Shown here one piece after another: positions 8,108 through 16,445 of a stretch of 42,884 nt of DNA. A program made the translations under genes and the position numbers. Numbering within the stretch: the stretch's first letter is position 1; every line of letters starts with the position of its first letter. Under the pieces are notes generated by a model, which was given only the letters and a program-made list of their open reading frames with translations, did no database searches and was not told the origin of the DNA. The DNA is from Akkermansia muciniphila (GTDB lineage Bacteria > Verrucomicrobiota > Verrucomicrobiia > Limisphaerales > UBA9464), in NCBI GenBank assembly GCA_945900455.1, contig CAMDJH010000017.1:1-42884 (forward strand), given 5' to 3'.

Positions 8108-9550
8108 CTAACTGATTATAGGATGGACAACTTCGCCGTACACATCGGTCAGGCGGATATCACGCCCGCTGAAGCGATAGGTGAGTTGAGTGTGATCGAT
8201 GCCGAGAAGGTGGAGCATGGTGGCGTGGAGGTCATGCATTTCGAGTTTATCAACGACTGATTTGTAACCCCACTCATCGGTTTCTCCGTAGCTTATTCCG
8301 GGTTTCACGCCGCCGCCGGCGAGCCAGAGGGAGAATGCGAATTCATTGTGATCCCGCCCGTCGGATCCCTGGGCAAAAGGGGTCCGTCCGAATTCTCCGG
8401 AAAACACGACGAGTGTGTCATCCAACAGCCCGCGTTGGCGCAGATCCACGAGGAGGCCGCGGATGGGTTGATCGACGGCTTGAGCGTTGGTCCCGTGATT
8501 CTTCGTCAGGTTGCTATGAGCGTCCCAGCGGTCGTAACCCTTCATTTTTGGGCAGGTCAATTCGACGAACCGCACACCGCGTTCGATCAGGCGGCGGGCG
8601 GTGAGGCACTGTTTCGCGTAGGCGCGAGTGAATTCAAAATCCGAGTCGAAACCGTAGAGTTTCTTCGTGCCCTCGGATTCACCGGTCAGGTCGAGAAGTT
8701 CCGGGACGGTCAGCTGCATGCGGGCAGCGAGCTGGTGATTGGCGATGGCGGATTCCAGGGCATCGAGGTGTCCGGCGCGATCGAGGGTCTGTTCGTCGAG
8801 GTCCAGGATCAGCGAGGTTTTTAGTTCCTGGAGGCGGGGAAACTTTTCCGCCGGGCGGATATTGGCGAGGGCGGGGTTGTTTGCGCTCAGGATCGAGGCT
8901 TGATAGGAGGCGGGCAGGAATCCGCTGTTGAAGTTGTCCATGCCCCCGGACGGGATCAATCCGCCGTTCAGGACAACGAAGCCGGGCACATCCTGATTTA
9001 CGGAACCCAATCCATAGGTGGCCCAGGCGCCGACGCTGGGACGACCCTGAAGGCCCGTTCCGGAGTGCAGGAAATAATTGGCGCTGGTGTGTTCCGGGAA
9101 CTTTGAAGTCATTGAATGGATGACGCAAAGTTCATCGGCTTGGCTGGCGATTTGCGGAAAGAGGTCGCTGACCCAGAGTCCGCTCTTGCCGCGGCGCGAG
9201 AAGTTCCAGGGCGACTTCATCACTTTTCCGATATTGGCGAACTGGGTTTTCTCCAACTTCCCGATGGCGGTGCGGGGATCCTCGCCGTGGTGTTTTTCCA
9301 GGCGCGGTTTGTAGTCGAAACTGTCGACCTGCGAGACGCCGCCATCCATGTAGAGGAAAATAACGGACCGTGCGCGCGGCGGAAAACCGGGCGGACGTGG
9401 GGCCAGCGGGCTGGGTCGGGCGGGGGAGGCGTGCGAGCCACTTTGCCCGAACAGAGCGGAAAAGGCCACGGAGGCGAATCCGCATCCGAAGGATTTGAGG
9501 AGGTCTCGGCGGCTAACGCAGGGCCGGCAGTGAACAGGGTCAGCGGACAT
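8108..9550 (-). CDS. DUF1501 family exported protein
   Basis: The 480-residue protein starts MSADPVHCRPCVSRRDLLKS, and SRRDLLKSFG followed by a hydrophobic stretch (FASVAFSALFG) is a Tat-like export signal. DUF1501 landmarks follow: VIFLYMDGGVSQVDSFDYKP, SGTGLQGRPSVGAWATYGLG, RFVELTC, VVFSGEFGRTP, and near the C-terminus GRDHNEFAFSLWLAGGGVK with YGETDEWGY and HDLHATMLHLLGID. The fold is sulfatase/phosphatase-like, but the activity is not established. The frame extends to 9802, but the real start is ATG 9550 because the extra residues are an antisense copy of the PSD1 gene and the signal starts here. It overlaps the PSD1 stop by 11 bases. Confidence 0.93.
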   Translation of the reverse strand: MSADPVHCRPCVSRRDLLKSFGCGFASVAFSALFGQSGSHASPARPSPLAPRPPGFPPRARSVIFLYMDGGVSQVDSFDYKPRLEKHHGEDPRTAIGKLEKTQFANIGKVMKSPWNFSRRGKSGLWVSDLFPQIASQADELCVIHSMTSKFPEHTSANYFLHSGTGLQGRPSVGAWATYGLGSVNQDVPGFVVLNGGLIPSGGMDNFNSGFLPASYQASILSANNPALANIRPAEKFPRLQELKTSLILDLDEQTLDRAGHLDALESAIANHQLAARMQLTVPELLDLTGESEGTKKLYGFDSDFEFTRAYAKQCLTARRLIERGVRFVELTCPKMKGYDRWDAHSNLTKNHGTNAQAVDQPIRGLLVDLRQRGLLDDTLVVFSGEFGRTPFAQGSDGRDHNEFAFSLWLAGGGVKPGISYGETDEWGYKSVVDKLEMHDLHATMLHLLGIDHTQLTYRFSGRDIRLTDVYGEVVHPIIS

Positions 9551-12500
9551 AGATAAATTCCTTAACACCGAAGAGGGCATGGCAGAGCTCGGTCCATGCG
9601 TCTGGCCCGGTGGCGGCGTCCCCGGTGGCAGCGCGGACTTCGCGGAGGGTGGCGCGGCAGCGATCCAGTTCCCGGGCATCCGGGATCCGGCTGAACCCGG
9701 CCCTAAAGAGGTGCTGGATTCGATCGTCTGTCGTCGCGTCGGGCATTTCTGCCAGGAGGTGCTTCGCCCAGACGGTGGCCTGGTCGTGGACGAATGGATC
9801 ATTCATCAAGAACAGCATCTGCCCAGGAACATTGGAAACATTGCGTCGACCCACCGTGGTAAAGGGCGTCGGCGTGTCAAACGCTGTCATCATCATGGGC
9901 AGGAAGTTGCGCCGGGCGGCGATATAGATGCTGCGGCGGCCGCCCCCATCGAGTGGACCGCGCTCGGCCCGAAGACCCCGGGCTTCGACGACCTGGGATT
10001 CGTGTAGCGGAACGGAGATACCAGACATCCTTTCGTCGAGTCGGCCCGATAGGGTGAGCATGGTATCTCGGATGGCTTCGCCTTCCAGGCGTCGCAAATT
10101 CATCCGGTGCAGAAGCAGGTTTTCCGGATCCCGTTCCTCGGCCCGGGCATTGGCCGGTTTGCTGGACTGGGCGTAGGTGCTTGAGAGGACAAGATTTCTA
10201 AGGAGCTTCTTGATTGACCACTGATCGTCCCGCACGAATGAGGCGGAAAGAGCGTCGAGGAGTTCCGGGTGGGTGGGCCGCTGTCCGAGCCAGCCGAAAT
10301 TGTCGACGGTAGCCACGATGCCGCGTCCGAAAACGTGATGCCACACGCGGTTGACGAGGACCCGGGCGAGGAGAGGGTTCGACGGATCGGTCAGTGCGTC
10401 GGCGAGGAATTGTCGGCCGCTTCCGTTCGGATGGTCGGCGGAATCTGGCCCGGCGATCGCTTCGAGGAAGCGGCGAGGGACGGAACCTTTTGGGGTTTGA
10501 TGTTTACCCCGAATGAGCAGGTATTCATCCACGCCATTGCCCTCCATCAGGGCGGGGGCGGTCCGAGAATTCCACTGGATGCGGTGCACGATGGATTCCC
10601 GTTCTGCGAGATACTCGCGAATCCGTCGAGCGGCGACTTCCGGCCATTCGCCGACCCGGCCGGAGAATAGCTCAGGATGGGCCAGCAACCAATGGGAGAA
10701 CTCCAGCGAAGACGTGGGGGCTGCCGTGGTGCCTAACGACTTGGACGCCGTGGTGAAGAGTTCCTGACAGGCTCTGCCGGCGGCGGCGGTGGTGTTTGCT
10801 TTCCGGTCCGCCAGCATTTGCTCCAGTCGTTGGCCAGCCGACACCGGAGAGTCGGGTTTCTTCTCGGACTCGACGATCATGGCAATGGCGGTGTTGAATT
10901 CATCGCCGGGCGAGAATTCGATCGCGACGCGGTGGCCCTCATACTCGGAAAGATCCTGGGAAACCCAACGCCATCGATCCTCGTTGGCCCATTCCCGAAC
11001 GAGGACGGTATGGAGCGGTCCGGTCACCAATCGTTGCGAGTCGACGGCGGCGAGTAGTCGACCACTTCCGCGAACGAGGTAGTGGATCTTACCGTGAGAA
11101 AGGTTAAATTTCGGCGAGCGCAGCATGACGCCATCCCGCTTCCAACCTCCGTACATGGACGGTTCCCGTTCGACTCCGGAGCTAAGCCCCAGATTTCGCC
11201 AGTCGGGGTCCGACTGCGCGGCGGTTCGTGTGGCGATCCGAAGGGTGGATCCGTTCGTGGCGAAAGGCGCAACGAGCTGGAATTCTCCTGCGCGATCGGG
11301 GCGAAGACCGAAACCGACGCCATCGGCGAACCATGCGTGTTGGGGGAGTTTTCCAAAGTCCACCAAGACCCGGGCTCCTTCGGGCAGTCCCAATTCGTCT
11401 GCGCCGACGACGCCGGGCGGCCGCGAACTCGCCTCTGGCAGTGCCAACCTTGTGTACGGATGAAGCAGGTCTTCCGGGTCTTGCCTGGCAGAGACCAAGG
11501 CGGCGGTCCATTGCCCCAGAACCAGGCGGTCGAGAGAATGTTCGGTCGCGAGACGTTCGATAAGAGCAGAAATGCCTGGAGTGAACTGAGACGGATTAAG
11601 ACGGCCGCCCGCCTTCAGGGTGATATTGGTTGCGTCGGCTGCGGCGGTCGCTGCGGCCGATAGATAGTCGGGTAATCGGGATAGCACTGGAGCGTGGCTG
11701 GCGGCGAGACAGGCAGCGAGGTCCGGGGCCCATCGGGCTTTGAGTTCTGCCAATTGTATGGCCACCGCCTTTTCGTTCTCCATGGTTTCGAATCGGGCGA
11801 GTCGTTGGCCCGAGCTAATGAAGTAACCCGCCAGAGCGTAGTAATCGCGTTGCGAAATGGCGTCGAACTTGTGGTCATGGCACCGGGCGCAAGAGACGGT
11901 GAGGCCGAGAAACGTTTTCGAGAGGACGTCGATCCGATTGTCGATCCGTTCGTTTTCGTCCTGCCGGGTGTCCACGGGTGAATGGATTTCCTCACCCAGG
12001 AAGGCCCAGCCGGTGCCCAGGATGGATTCGTTGAATCCTTGCTGAGGGTGTCGCCGGGGTTCGGGGAGCAGATCACCCGCAATGTGTTCACGGACGAAAG
12101 TGTCGTAGGGAACGTCCGCATTGAGCGCTCGCACAACGTAATCGCGATACTCGTAGGCGTTGGGAATGATGTAATCGCCCTCATGGCCGCGGGATTCCGC
12201 ATAGCGGACGAGATCCAGCCAGTGCCGAGCCCAGTGTTCGCCAAACTTTGGGGATGCCAGGAGTCGATCGACAACCCGTTCTCGCGCGTTCGGCGAACCG
12301 TCGTTCAAGAAAGCTTCCCGCTGCCGGGGAGTCGGCGGAAGCCCGATCAGCGAAAAGTAAACCCGCCGGAGCCAGACGTCTGGTTCAGCGGGTGCCGATG
12401 GATGCAGTCCCTCGAGTTCGAGCCGACTTAGGATGTACCGGTCGATGGGCGTGCTGGGCCAGGCGCCGTTGGTTACCGGCGGGAGGCTGCCGCGGTGCGG

Positions 12501-12980
12501 GCTCTCCCAGATCCAGGCGAGTCGGTGCTTGCGGACCTCCAGATCGAACCCGCCCGGCTTTGCGGGAGGTGTGACCGCAGCCTCCCCCGGCCAGACCGCT
12601 CCGGCGTGGATCCAATGTTCGAAGTCGGCGAGGACCGCATCCGGGAGCTTTGCCCGCTTGTGAGGCATCGCAATGTCCTTGTGCCGATGCGACAGGACGG
12701 CGATCAGCAGGCTGGATTCCGGTTTTCCGGGCATGATGGCCGGACCGGTATCACCGCCCTTGAGCAACGCGGGCCGGCTATCCACTCGCAGACCGCCCTG
12801 AAGTTTGATACTGGTTGCGCTGTGGCATTCGTAGCAGTGCTCGGTGAGGATCGGTCGGACTTTCTTTTCGAAAAACTCTCCGTCCTCCGCCGGGCCGGCG
12901 GCGCGCGCTGACCGAGGCAGCCAAAGAAGGGCCGTCACCAGCGCAACGGTCAACGCGGCTTTGAAGGGTTGGGCTCTCAT
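9540..12980 (-). CDS. PSCyt1-DUF1549-DUF1553 (PSD1) large exported haem protein
   Basis: From ATG 12980 the protein has 1146 residues with a clear signal (FKAALTVALVTALLWLP, then RSARAA). PSCyt1 follows with VRPILTEHCYECHSATSIK and GGLRVDSRPALLKGGDTGPA. DUF1549 has WLRRVYFSLIGLPPTPRQRE, HWLDLVRYAESRGHEGDY and a second haem-type motif CARCHDHKFD. DUF1553 forms the C-terminal third (LVNRVWHHVFGRGIVATVDN, LGQRPTHPELLDALS, RRLEGEAIRDTMLTLSGRLD). A central block of about 180 residues (LVDFGKLPQHAWFADG to VAIEFSPGDEF) looks like a beta-sandwich binding module. It is the first gene of an operon with DUF1501 and Gfo/Idh proteins. These sets often accompany carbohydrate use in Planctomycetes and Verrucomicrobia; the reaction is unknown. 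The frame continues to 13103 but lacks a better start. Confidence 0.92.
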   Translation of the reverse strand: MRAQPFKAALTVALVTALLWLPRSARAAGPAEDGEFFEKKVRPILTEHCYECHSATSIKLQGGLRVDSRPALLKGGDTGPAIMPGKPESSLLIAVLSHRHKDIAMPHKRAKLPDAVLADFEHWIHAGAVWPGEAAVTPPAKPGGFDLEVRKHRLAWIWESPHRGSLPPVTNGAWPSTPIDRYILSRLELEGLHPSAPAEPDVWLRRVYFSLIGLPPTPRQREAFLNDGSPNARERVVDRLLASPKFGEHWARHWLDLVRYAESRGHEGDYIIPNAYEYRDYVVRALNADVPYDTFVREHIAGDLLPEPRRHPQQGFNESILGTGWAFLGEEIHSPVDTRQDENERIDNRIDVLSKTFLGLTVSCARCHDHKFDAISQRDYYALAGYFISSGQRLARFETMENEKAVAIQLAELKARWAPDLAACLAASHAPVLSRLPDYLSAAATAAADATNITLKAGGRLNPSQFTPGISALIERLATEHSLDRLVLGQWTAALVSARQDPEDLLHPYTRLALPEASSRPPGVVGADELGLPEGARVLVDFGKLPQHAWFADGVGFGLRPDRAGEFQLVAPFATNGSTLRIATRTAAQSDPDWRNLGLSSGVEREPSMYGGWKRDGVMLRSPKFNLSHGKIHYLVRGSGRLLAAVDSQRLVTGPLHTVLVREWANEDRWRWVSQDLSEYEGHRVAIEFSPGDEFNTAIAMIVESEKKPDSPVSAGQRLEQMLADRKANTTAAAGRACQELFTTASKSLGTTAAPTSSLEFSHWLLAHPELFSGRVGEWPEVAARRIREYLAERESIVHRIQWNSRTAPALMEGNGVDEYLLIRGKHQTPKGSVPRRFLEAIAGPDSADHPNGSGRQFLADALTDPSNPLLARVLVNRVWHHVFGRGIVATVDNFGWLGQRPTHPELLDALSASFVRDDQWSIKKLLRNLVLSSTYAQSSKPANARAEERDPENLLLHRMNLRRLEGEAIRDTMLTLSGRLDERMSGISVPLHESQVVEARGLRAERGPLDGGGRRSIYIAARRNFLPMMMTAFDTPTPFTTVGRRNVSNVPGQMLFLMNDPFVHDQATVWAKHLLAEMPDATTDDRIQHLFRAGFSRIPDARELDRCRATLREVRAATGDAATGPDAWTELCHALFGVKEFIYVR

Positions 12981-13102
12981 TGGCAGTTCATTTGGAATCG
13001 TCCGGCAGAGTATCCAATCCATTGAATGAAAATCAACCTGCGGTCTGAACGAAAAATACCATTGGTCCACTCCGGCTTTTCGATCAACATCCGCTACCAC
13101 CA
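12981..13102. promoter_or_regulatory. Divergent intergenic region between PSD1 operon and propeller gene
   Basis: These 122 bases separate two genes transcribed away from each other, so promoters for both must lie here or within the gene ends. No convincing -35/-10 pair or operator palindrome could be picked out by eye. Confidence 0.4.
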
Positions 13103-14050
13103 ATGTCTACTCGAATCCTCTTCTTTGCCCGAGTTCTTTTTGCCCTGGCCTGCAGCGCTGGCTCGATCGCTTCCGCCGCATCCGCCGAGACCGCCGCGGC
13201 GTCTCCGACGGCCGTTCGCCATTCGTACCTCGTCATGGGTGGCAAGACCGTCATTATCAATGAGCAGGGTAGCCTTGATTGGGAGTATCGGGGCGGAACC
13301 CGGGACGGGTTTATTCTCCCGAATGGCAACTTCTTGGCCGCGTGGAGCGATCGGGTCGAGGAAGTCACGAGGGACAAGAAAGTCGTTTTTTCTTACCTGC
13401 GTAGCAAGGAGAACAAAGAAATCGGCACGACCCAGCGCCTGTATAATGGCAACACCCTTGTCACGGAATTGGGAGGGCGCCCGAGGTTGTTGGAAGTCAA
13501 TCCAGCCGGTTCTGTCGTGTTGGAGGTACCCTTGCAACCGGAGACCGACAACGCCCACATGCAGACACGAATGGCGCGGCAGTTAAAGAACGGCAATTAC
13601 CTGGTTCCGCACTTGCTCGCATTTGCGATCAAGGAATATACGCCGGATGGGAAAATCGTTCGGGTCTTGCGGACTGATTTGGAGGAATTCGGCGGGCGTC
13701 CGGCGGAAAATTGGCCATTCACCGCGATCCGATTGGACAATGGCAACACCGTCGTATCGCTCACGCACGGCAATAAACTGGCTGAATTCGGTCCGCGGGG
13801 TGAAATCGTTTGGAAAATCACCAACGAGGATGTGCACGGTCTGTTCAAGGACCCGTGTGGTTCGCAGCGTCTCGCGAATGGGAACACCGTAATTGGCAGC
13901 CACGCCGCGAACCAGGGCATCTCGATGGTGGAGGTCAATCCGGCTAAGGAAATCGTCTGGACCAGCGACCATCCGATGGCAGCGGGAGTTCATCATTTCC
14001 AAATCCTGACGACGAATGGAAAGCCGGAGCCAGGCATGCCGATGAAATAG
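13103..14050 (+). CDS. Secreted NGN-repeat beta-propeller-like protein
   Basis: The 315-residue protein has a signal peptide (ILFFARVLFALACSAGSIAS, cleavage near ASA). The mature part carries five evenly spaced copies of an L-x-NGN motif at residues 74, 115, 163, 213 and 259: LPNGNFLA, LYNGNTLV, LKNGNYLV, LDNGNTVV and LANGNTVI. Each is preceded by a strand ending in an acidic or polar turn (EYTPDGKIV, EFGPRGEIVW, EVNPAKEIVW). Spacing of 41-50 residues fits blades of a PQQ-like or arylsulfotransferase-like propeller. No catalytic residues can be assigned. It is transcribed away from the PSD1 operon, and its stop is three bases from that of the CotH gene. Confidence 0.75.
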   Translation: MSTRILFFARVLFALACSAGSIASAASAETAAASPTAVRHSYLVMGGKTVIINEQGSLDWEYRGGTRDGFILPNGNFLAAWSDRVEEVTRDKKVVFSYLRSKENKEIGTTQRLYNGNTLVTELGGRPRLLEVNPAGSVVLEVPLQPETDNAHMQTRMARQLKNGNYLVPHLLAFAIKEYTPDGKIVRVLRTDLEEFGGRPAENWPFTAIRLDNGNTVVSLTHGNKLAEFGPRGEIVWKITNEDVHGLFKDPCGSQRLANGNTVIGSHAANQGISMVEVNPAKEIVWTSDHPMAAGVHHFQILTTNGKPEPGMPMK

Positions 14051-14053
14051 GGC

Positions 14054-16318
14054 TCACGGGTTCACCGTGCCCGGAGTGGGTGAGATTGTCTGGAACGATG
14101 CGGGATGCGCCGCCGGGCGTCCGTAGGCTTGGTTCTTCGAGAGCGGGCCGAAAGTCACCGAGTCGAGCAGTGCGTTGAACTTGGTGTCGGTGTCCACGAG
14201 CAGGATCTGTTCGCCGTCGTTGTCGAGCTTGAAGCTGGCATGGAGGCCCGGGGTGCGCGTGGTGTCCTCGTCCGCCCACACGATGAGGTGGGCGCCCGCG
14301 GCGATTTTCGTGCCGTCGGGGAACTGCCATTTGCGCGGGTTATTCCGGTTGTCGCTCAGAAAATGGCCCGTGAGATCCACGGCTTCGGCGGTGACGTTGC
14401 GCAACTCGATCCAGTCGTCAAAATCGTCCTGGGGATCGGCGAGGGTCGAGCTGTTGTTGGCCATGATTTCATTGATCACCACGGGTGAAGCGGTGCCGAG
14501 CGACGTGGTCACGCGATAGGTTAATACCTCCTGCTCCGCGCGCGCCGGAAAAAAGACGGATGCACGACTGGAATTGGCGGAACGCGCCTCCACGTAGTAA
14601 CGAACCTTGGCTCCCGCGAGAAAATCTTTCGAGGTTGCGCCGAAGACGCCGTCATCCATCGTGCCGTCGCCATGCGCCCCGTCGTCAAACATCTGAACCC
14701 GGGCGAACTTGCCCACGGGTCCACCGCGGAAATAGAGCCAGACGGAGTCAATCCCTTCATCGGCGTAACCGCGCACATGGGCGGTGATCGTCGCACCGGT
14801 CCCAGCGGGGGGCGACGGCGGCGTTGATACCGACAGAATGGTCGGCGGCATGGGTTTCAGTTCGGAGTGATTCGTGAGAAATCTATAGCGATTCGTTGCA
14901 AATGTTTTCAATGCGGTCAGGTCGGAGTTGTAGGTCGCCATGGTATAGCCCTTCTTCGGGTCCGCCGTGATGGCGGCGAGGCTGAGCTCGGAAAATTGGA
15001 GAATGAGCGGTGTGAGTTTGTCCGGCCGGAGCGACTCCTCCAGCACGGTGCGGAGGTGCGCCAGGTAACGCTGGCGAAGCTCCTTGATGGACAGTAGACG
15101 GTAGAGGAGCGGGCGGTTTGTGCCGGAGGCTCCCATCACCGGGGACAGAGTGTGGTTGATGCCCATTGCTGCGGTAAACGCCTCGTTGCCGTCGTGCTCG
15201 ATCGGATGGATGAGCCCGCTCTCTGGCTCGTAGTAAAACTGGTAGTCCGCACCCTTGTTCCAGTAGCTGTCGTCGTCCACAAAGAGGTTCTCGATGGCCA
15301 GAAACCAGAGCCAGCGGTCGAGGGCCAATACGTCCTCAACCTTGTCCCGAATGTCTGCAGCCGGCGTGTTGTTGAGCACATCAATCGCGTGGATGAGTCG
15401 GGCCCATGCTGCGTTGGTGTTTTGAGTATGCTTGAGCTCGTAGTTGGGCTTGTAGGAGGCGATGTTGGTGCCCAGCCAGCTCAGTGCTGACAGCGGGCTT
15501 GAGAACATACCGCCGACGCCGCCCGGCCCGCCTCCGCCCATGATGCCGGCGGCGTTCGGCGCGCGCCAGCGGTCGCCGGCGCTGCTCGGGAACCACTCCT
15601 TCACGAGGTCTCCGTCACCGTTCTGGGCGAGCGAATAGACGCCCCAATTTGTGCCGTTGATGTAGAGCTGGGCCAACGCGGCCTTCGGACAGACGGTATA
15701 CCGCGACATCACAGTGAAGTAGAGCGGCTCGCGTAGAATGGTCTCGTCGCCGGCGGCATTGTTGAGGTTAAAGGTCTCGTAGCCCATCAGCTCGGACGCA
15801 TCGTTGGTATAGTTTACCGTGACATTGATCGACTTCTTGGCACCGCTCATCATGAAGGATGAGTTGCCCTTGTAGCGCGCCCCGACGCCCGACTTGGTCG
15901 CGCCGTTGTCCAGCGTGAGCGAGGACAGCACGTTGCCGTCCGTCGTGCGAGCGCTGGTGAGCAACGACACCCAGTTCGCCTGCGCAAAATTCAAGTGAAC
16001 GGTGCGCAAAAGCGAACGGTCGTAAAAACCGTCGGTTCGAACGGCCCGAAAAAAACCGATTCCCGCCAACCCGTTGCCGAGGGAGCGAGCCGGCGCATGG
16101 CTCTCGTCGCCGGCGAGGAGCGTGCCCAGCGCCGGGACGTTGGTCCAGCTGACGAAGTCCGGCGAAGCTTGAATGCGCCAGTCGTTGTCCGAGTCACCAA
16201 GAACTTGGATGGTCGAGTCGGAGCCCTGGGGGACGAGGTAAATTTCCGCCGCCTGGCTCGCGACGACGAGGCTGGCTTCCAGCAGTAGCAAACGAGTGAG
16301 CGAGCGGATTGGCTTCAT
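14054..16318 (-). CDS. CotH-like protein with C-terminal lamin-tail domain
   Basis: The 754-residue protein has an N-terminal signal ([19 protein letters not shown]). After a short beta-rich segment comes a CotH kinase-like region: [19 protein letters not shown] (the G-RxKGNSS motif), [40 protein letters not shown] and [13 protein letters not shown], corresponding to the family's catalytic D-x-D/N segment. CotH proteins of spore coats are protein kinases; bacterial secreted homologues with lamin tails are mostly uncharacterised. Near residue 490 a [16 protein letters not shown] segment starts an Ig-like module, and the last 130 residues form a lamin-tail domain ([42 protein letters not shown]). 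Its role is likely extracellular. The gene converges on the propeller gene. Confidence 0.88.
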   Translation of the reverse strand: MKPIRSLTRLLLLEASLVVASQAAEIYLVPQGSDSTIQVLGDSDNDWRIQASPDFVSWTNVPALGTLLAGDESHAPARSLGNGLAGIGFFRAVRTDGFYDRSLLRTVHLNFAQANWVSLLTSARTTDGNVLSSLTLDNGATKSGVGARYKGNSSFMMSGAKKSINVTVNYTNDASELMGYETFNLNNAAGDETILREPLYFTVMSRYTVCPKAALAQLYINGTNWGVYSLAQNGDGDLVKEWFPSSAGDRWRAPNAAGIMGGGGPGGVGGMFSSPLSALSWLGTNIASYKPNYELKHTQNTNAAWARLIHAIDVLNNTPAADIRDKVEDVLALDRWLWFLAIENLFVDDDSYWNKGADYQFYYEPESGLIHPIEHDGNEAFTAAMGINHTLSPVMGASGTNRPLLYRLLSIKELRQRYLAHLRTVLEESLRPDKLTPLILQFSELSLAAITADPKKGYTMATYNSDLTALKTFATNRYRFLTNHSELKPMPPTILSVSTPPSPPAGTGATITAHVRGYADEGIDSVWLYFRGGPVGKFARVQMFDDGAHGDGTMDDGVFGATSKDFLAGAKVRYYVEARSANSSRASVFFPARAEQEVLTYRVTTSLGTASPVVINEIMANNSSTLADPQDDFDDWIELRNVTAEAVDLTGHFLSDNRNNPRKWQFPDGTKIAAGAHLIVWADEDTTRTPGLHASFKLDNDGEQILLVDTDTKFNALLDSVTFGPLSKNQAYGRPAAHPASFQTISPTPGTVNP

Positions 16319-16445
16319 CGGGTTATTGGAGTGAGTGCGCTCATCCGACTTGTTGTACGACGGAAGGAGGGAAATTCTGTATCACAAAGAGGTCTCCGGA
16401 TGCAAAATGTGCGGAGGAAAACGTCTCCGCTCGCCTTCTTTCCCA

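Noticed and set aside
9551-9802. Upstream extension of the DUF1501 frame
   Set aside because: The added 84 residues are antisense-like, Pro/Ser-rich and precede an obvious export signal starting at 9550.
12981-13103. Upstream extension of the PSD1 frame by 41 residues
   Set aside because: The signal peptide begins at ATG 12980; the extra residues would put it in the middle and they overlap the divergent control region.
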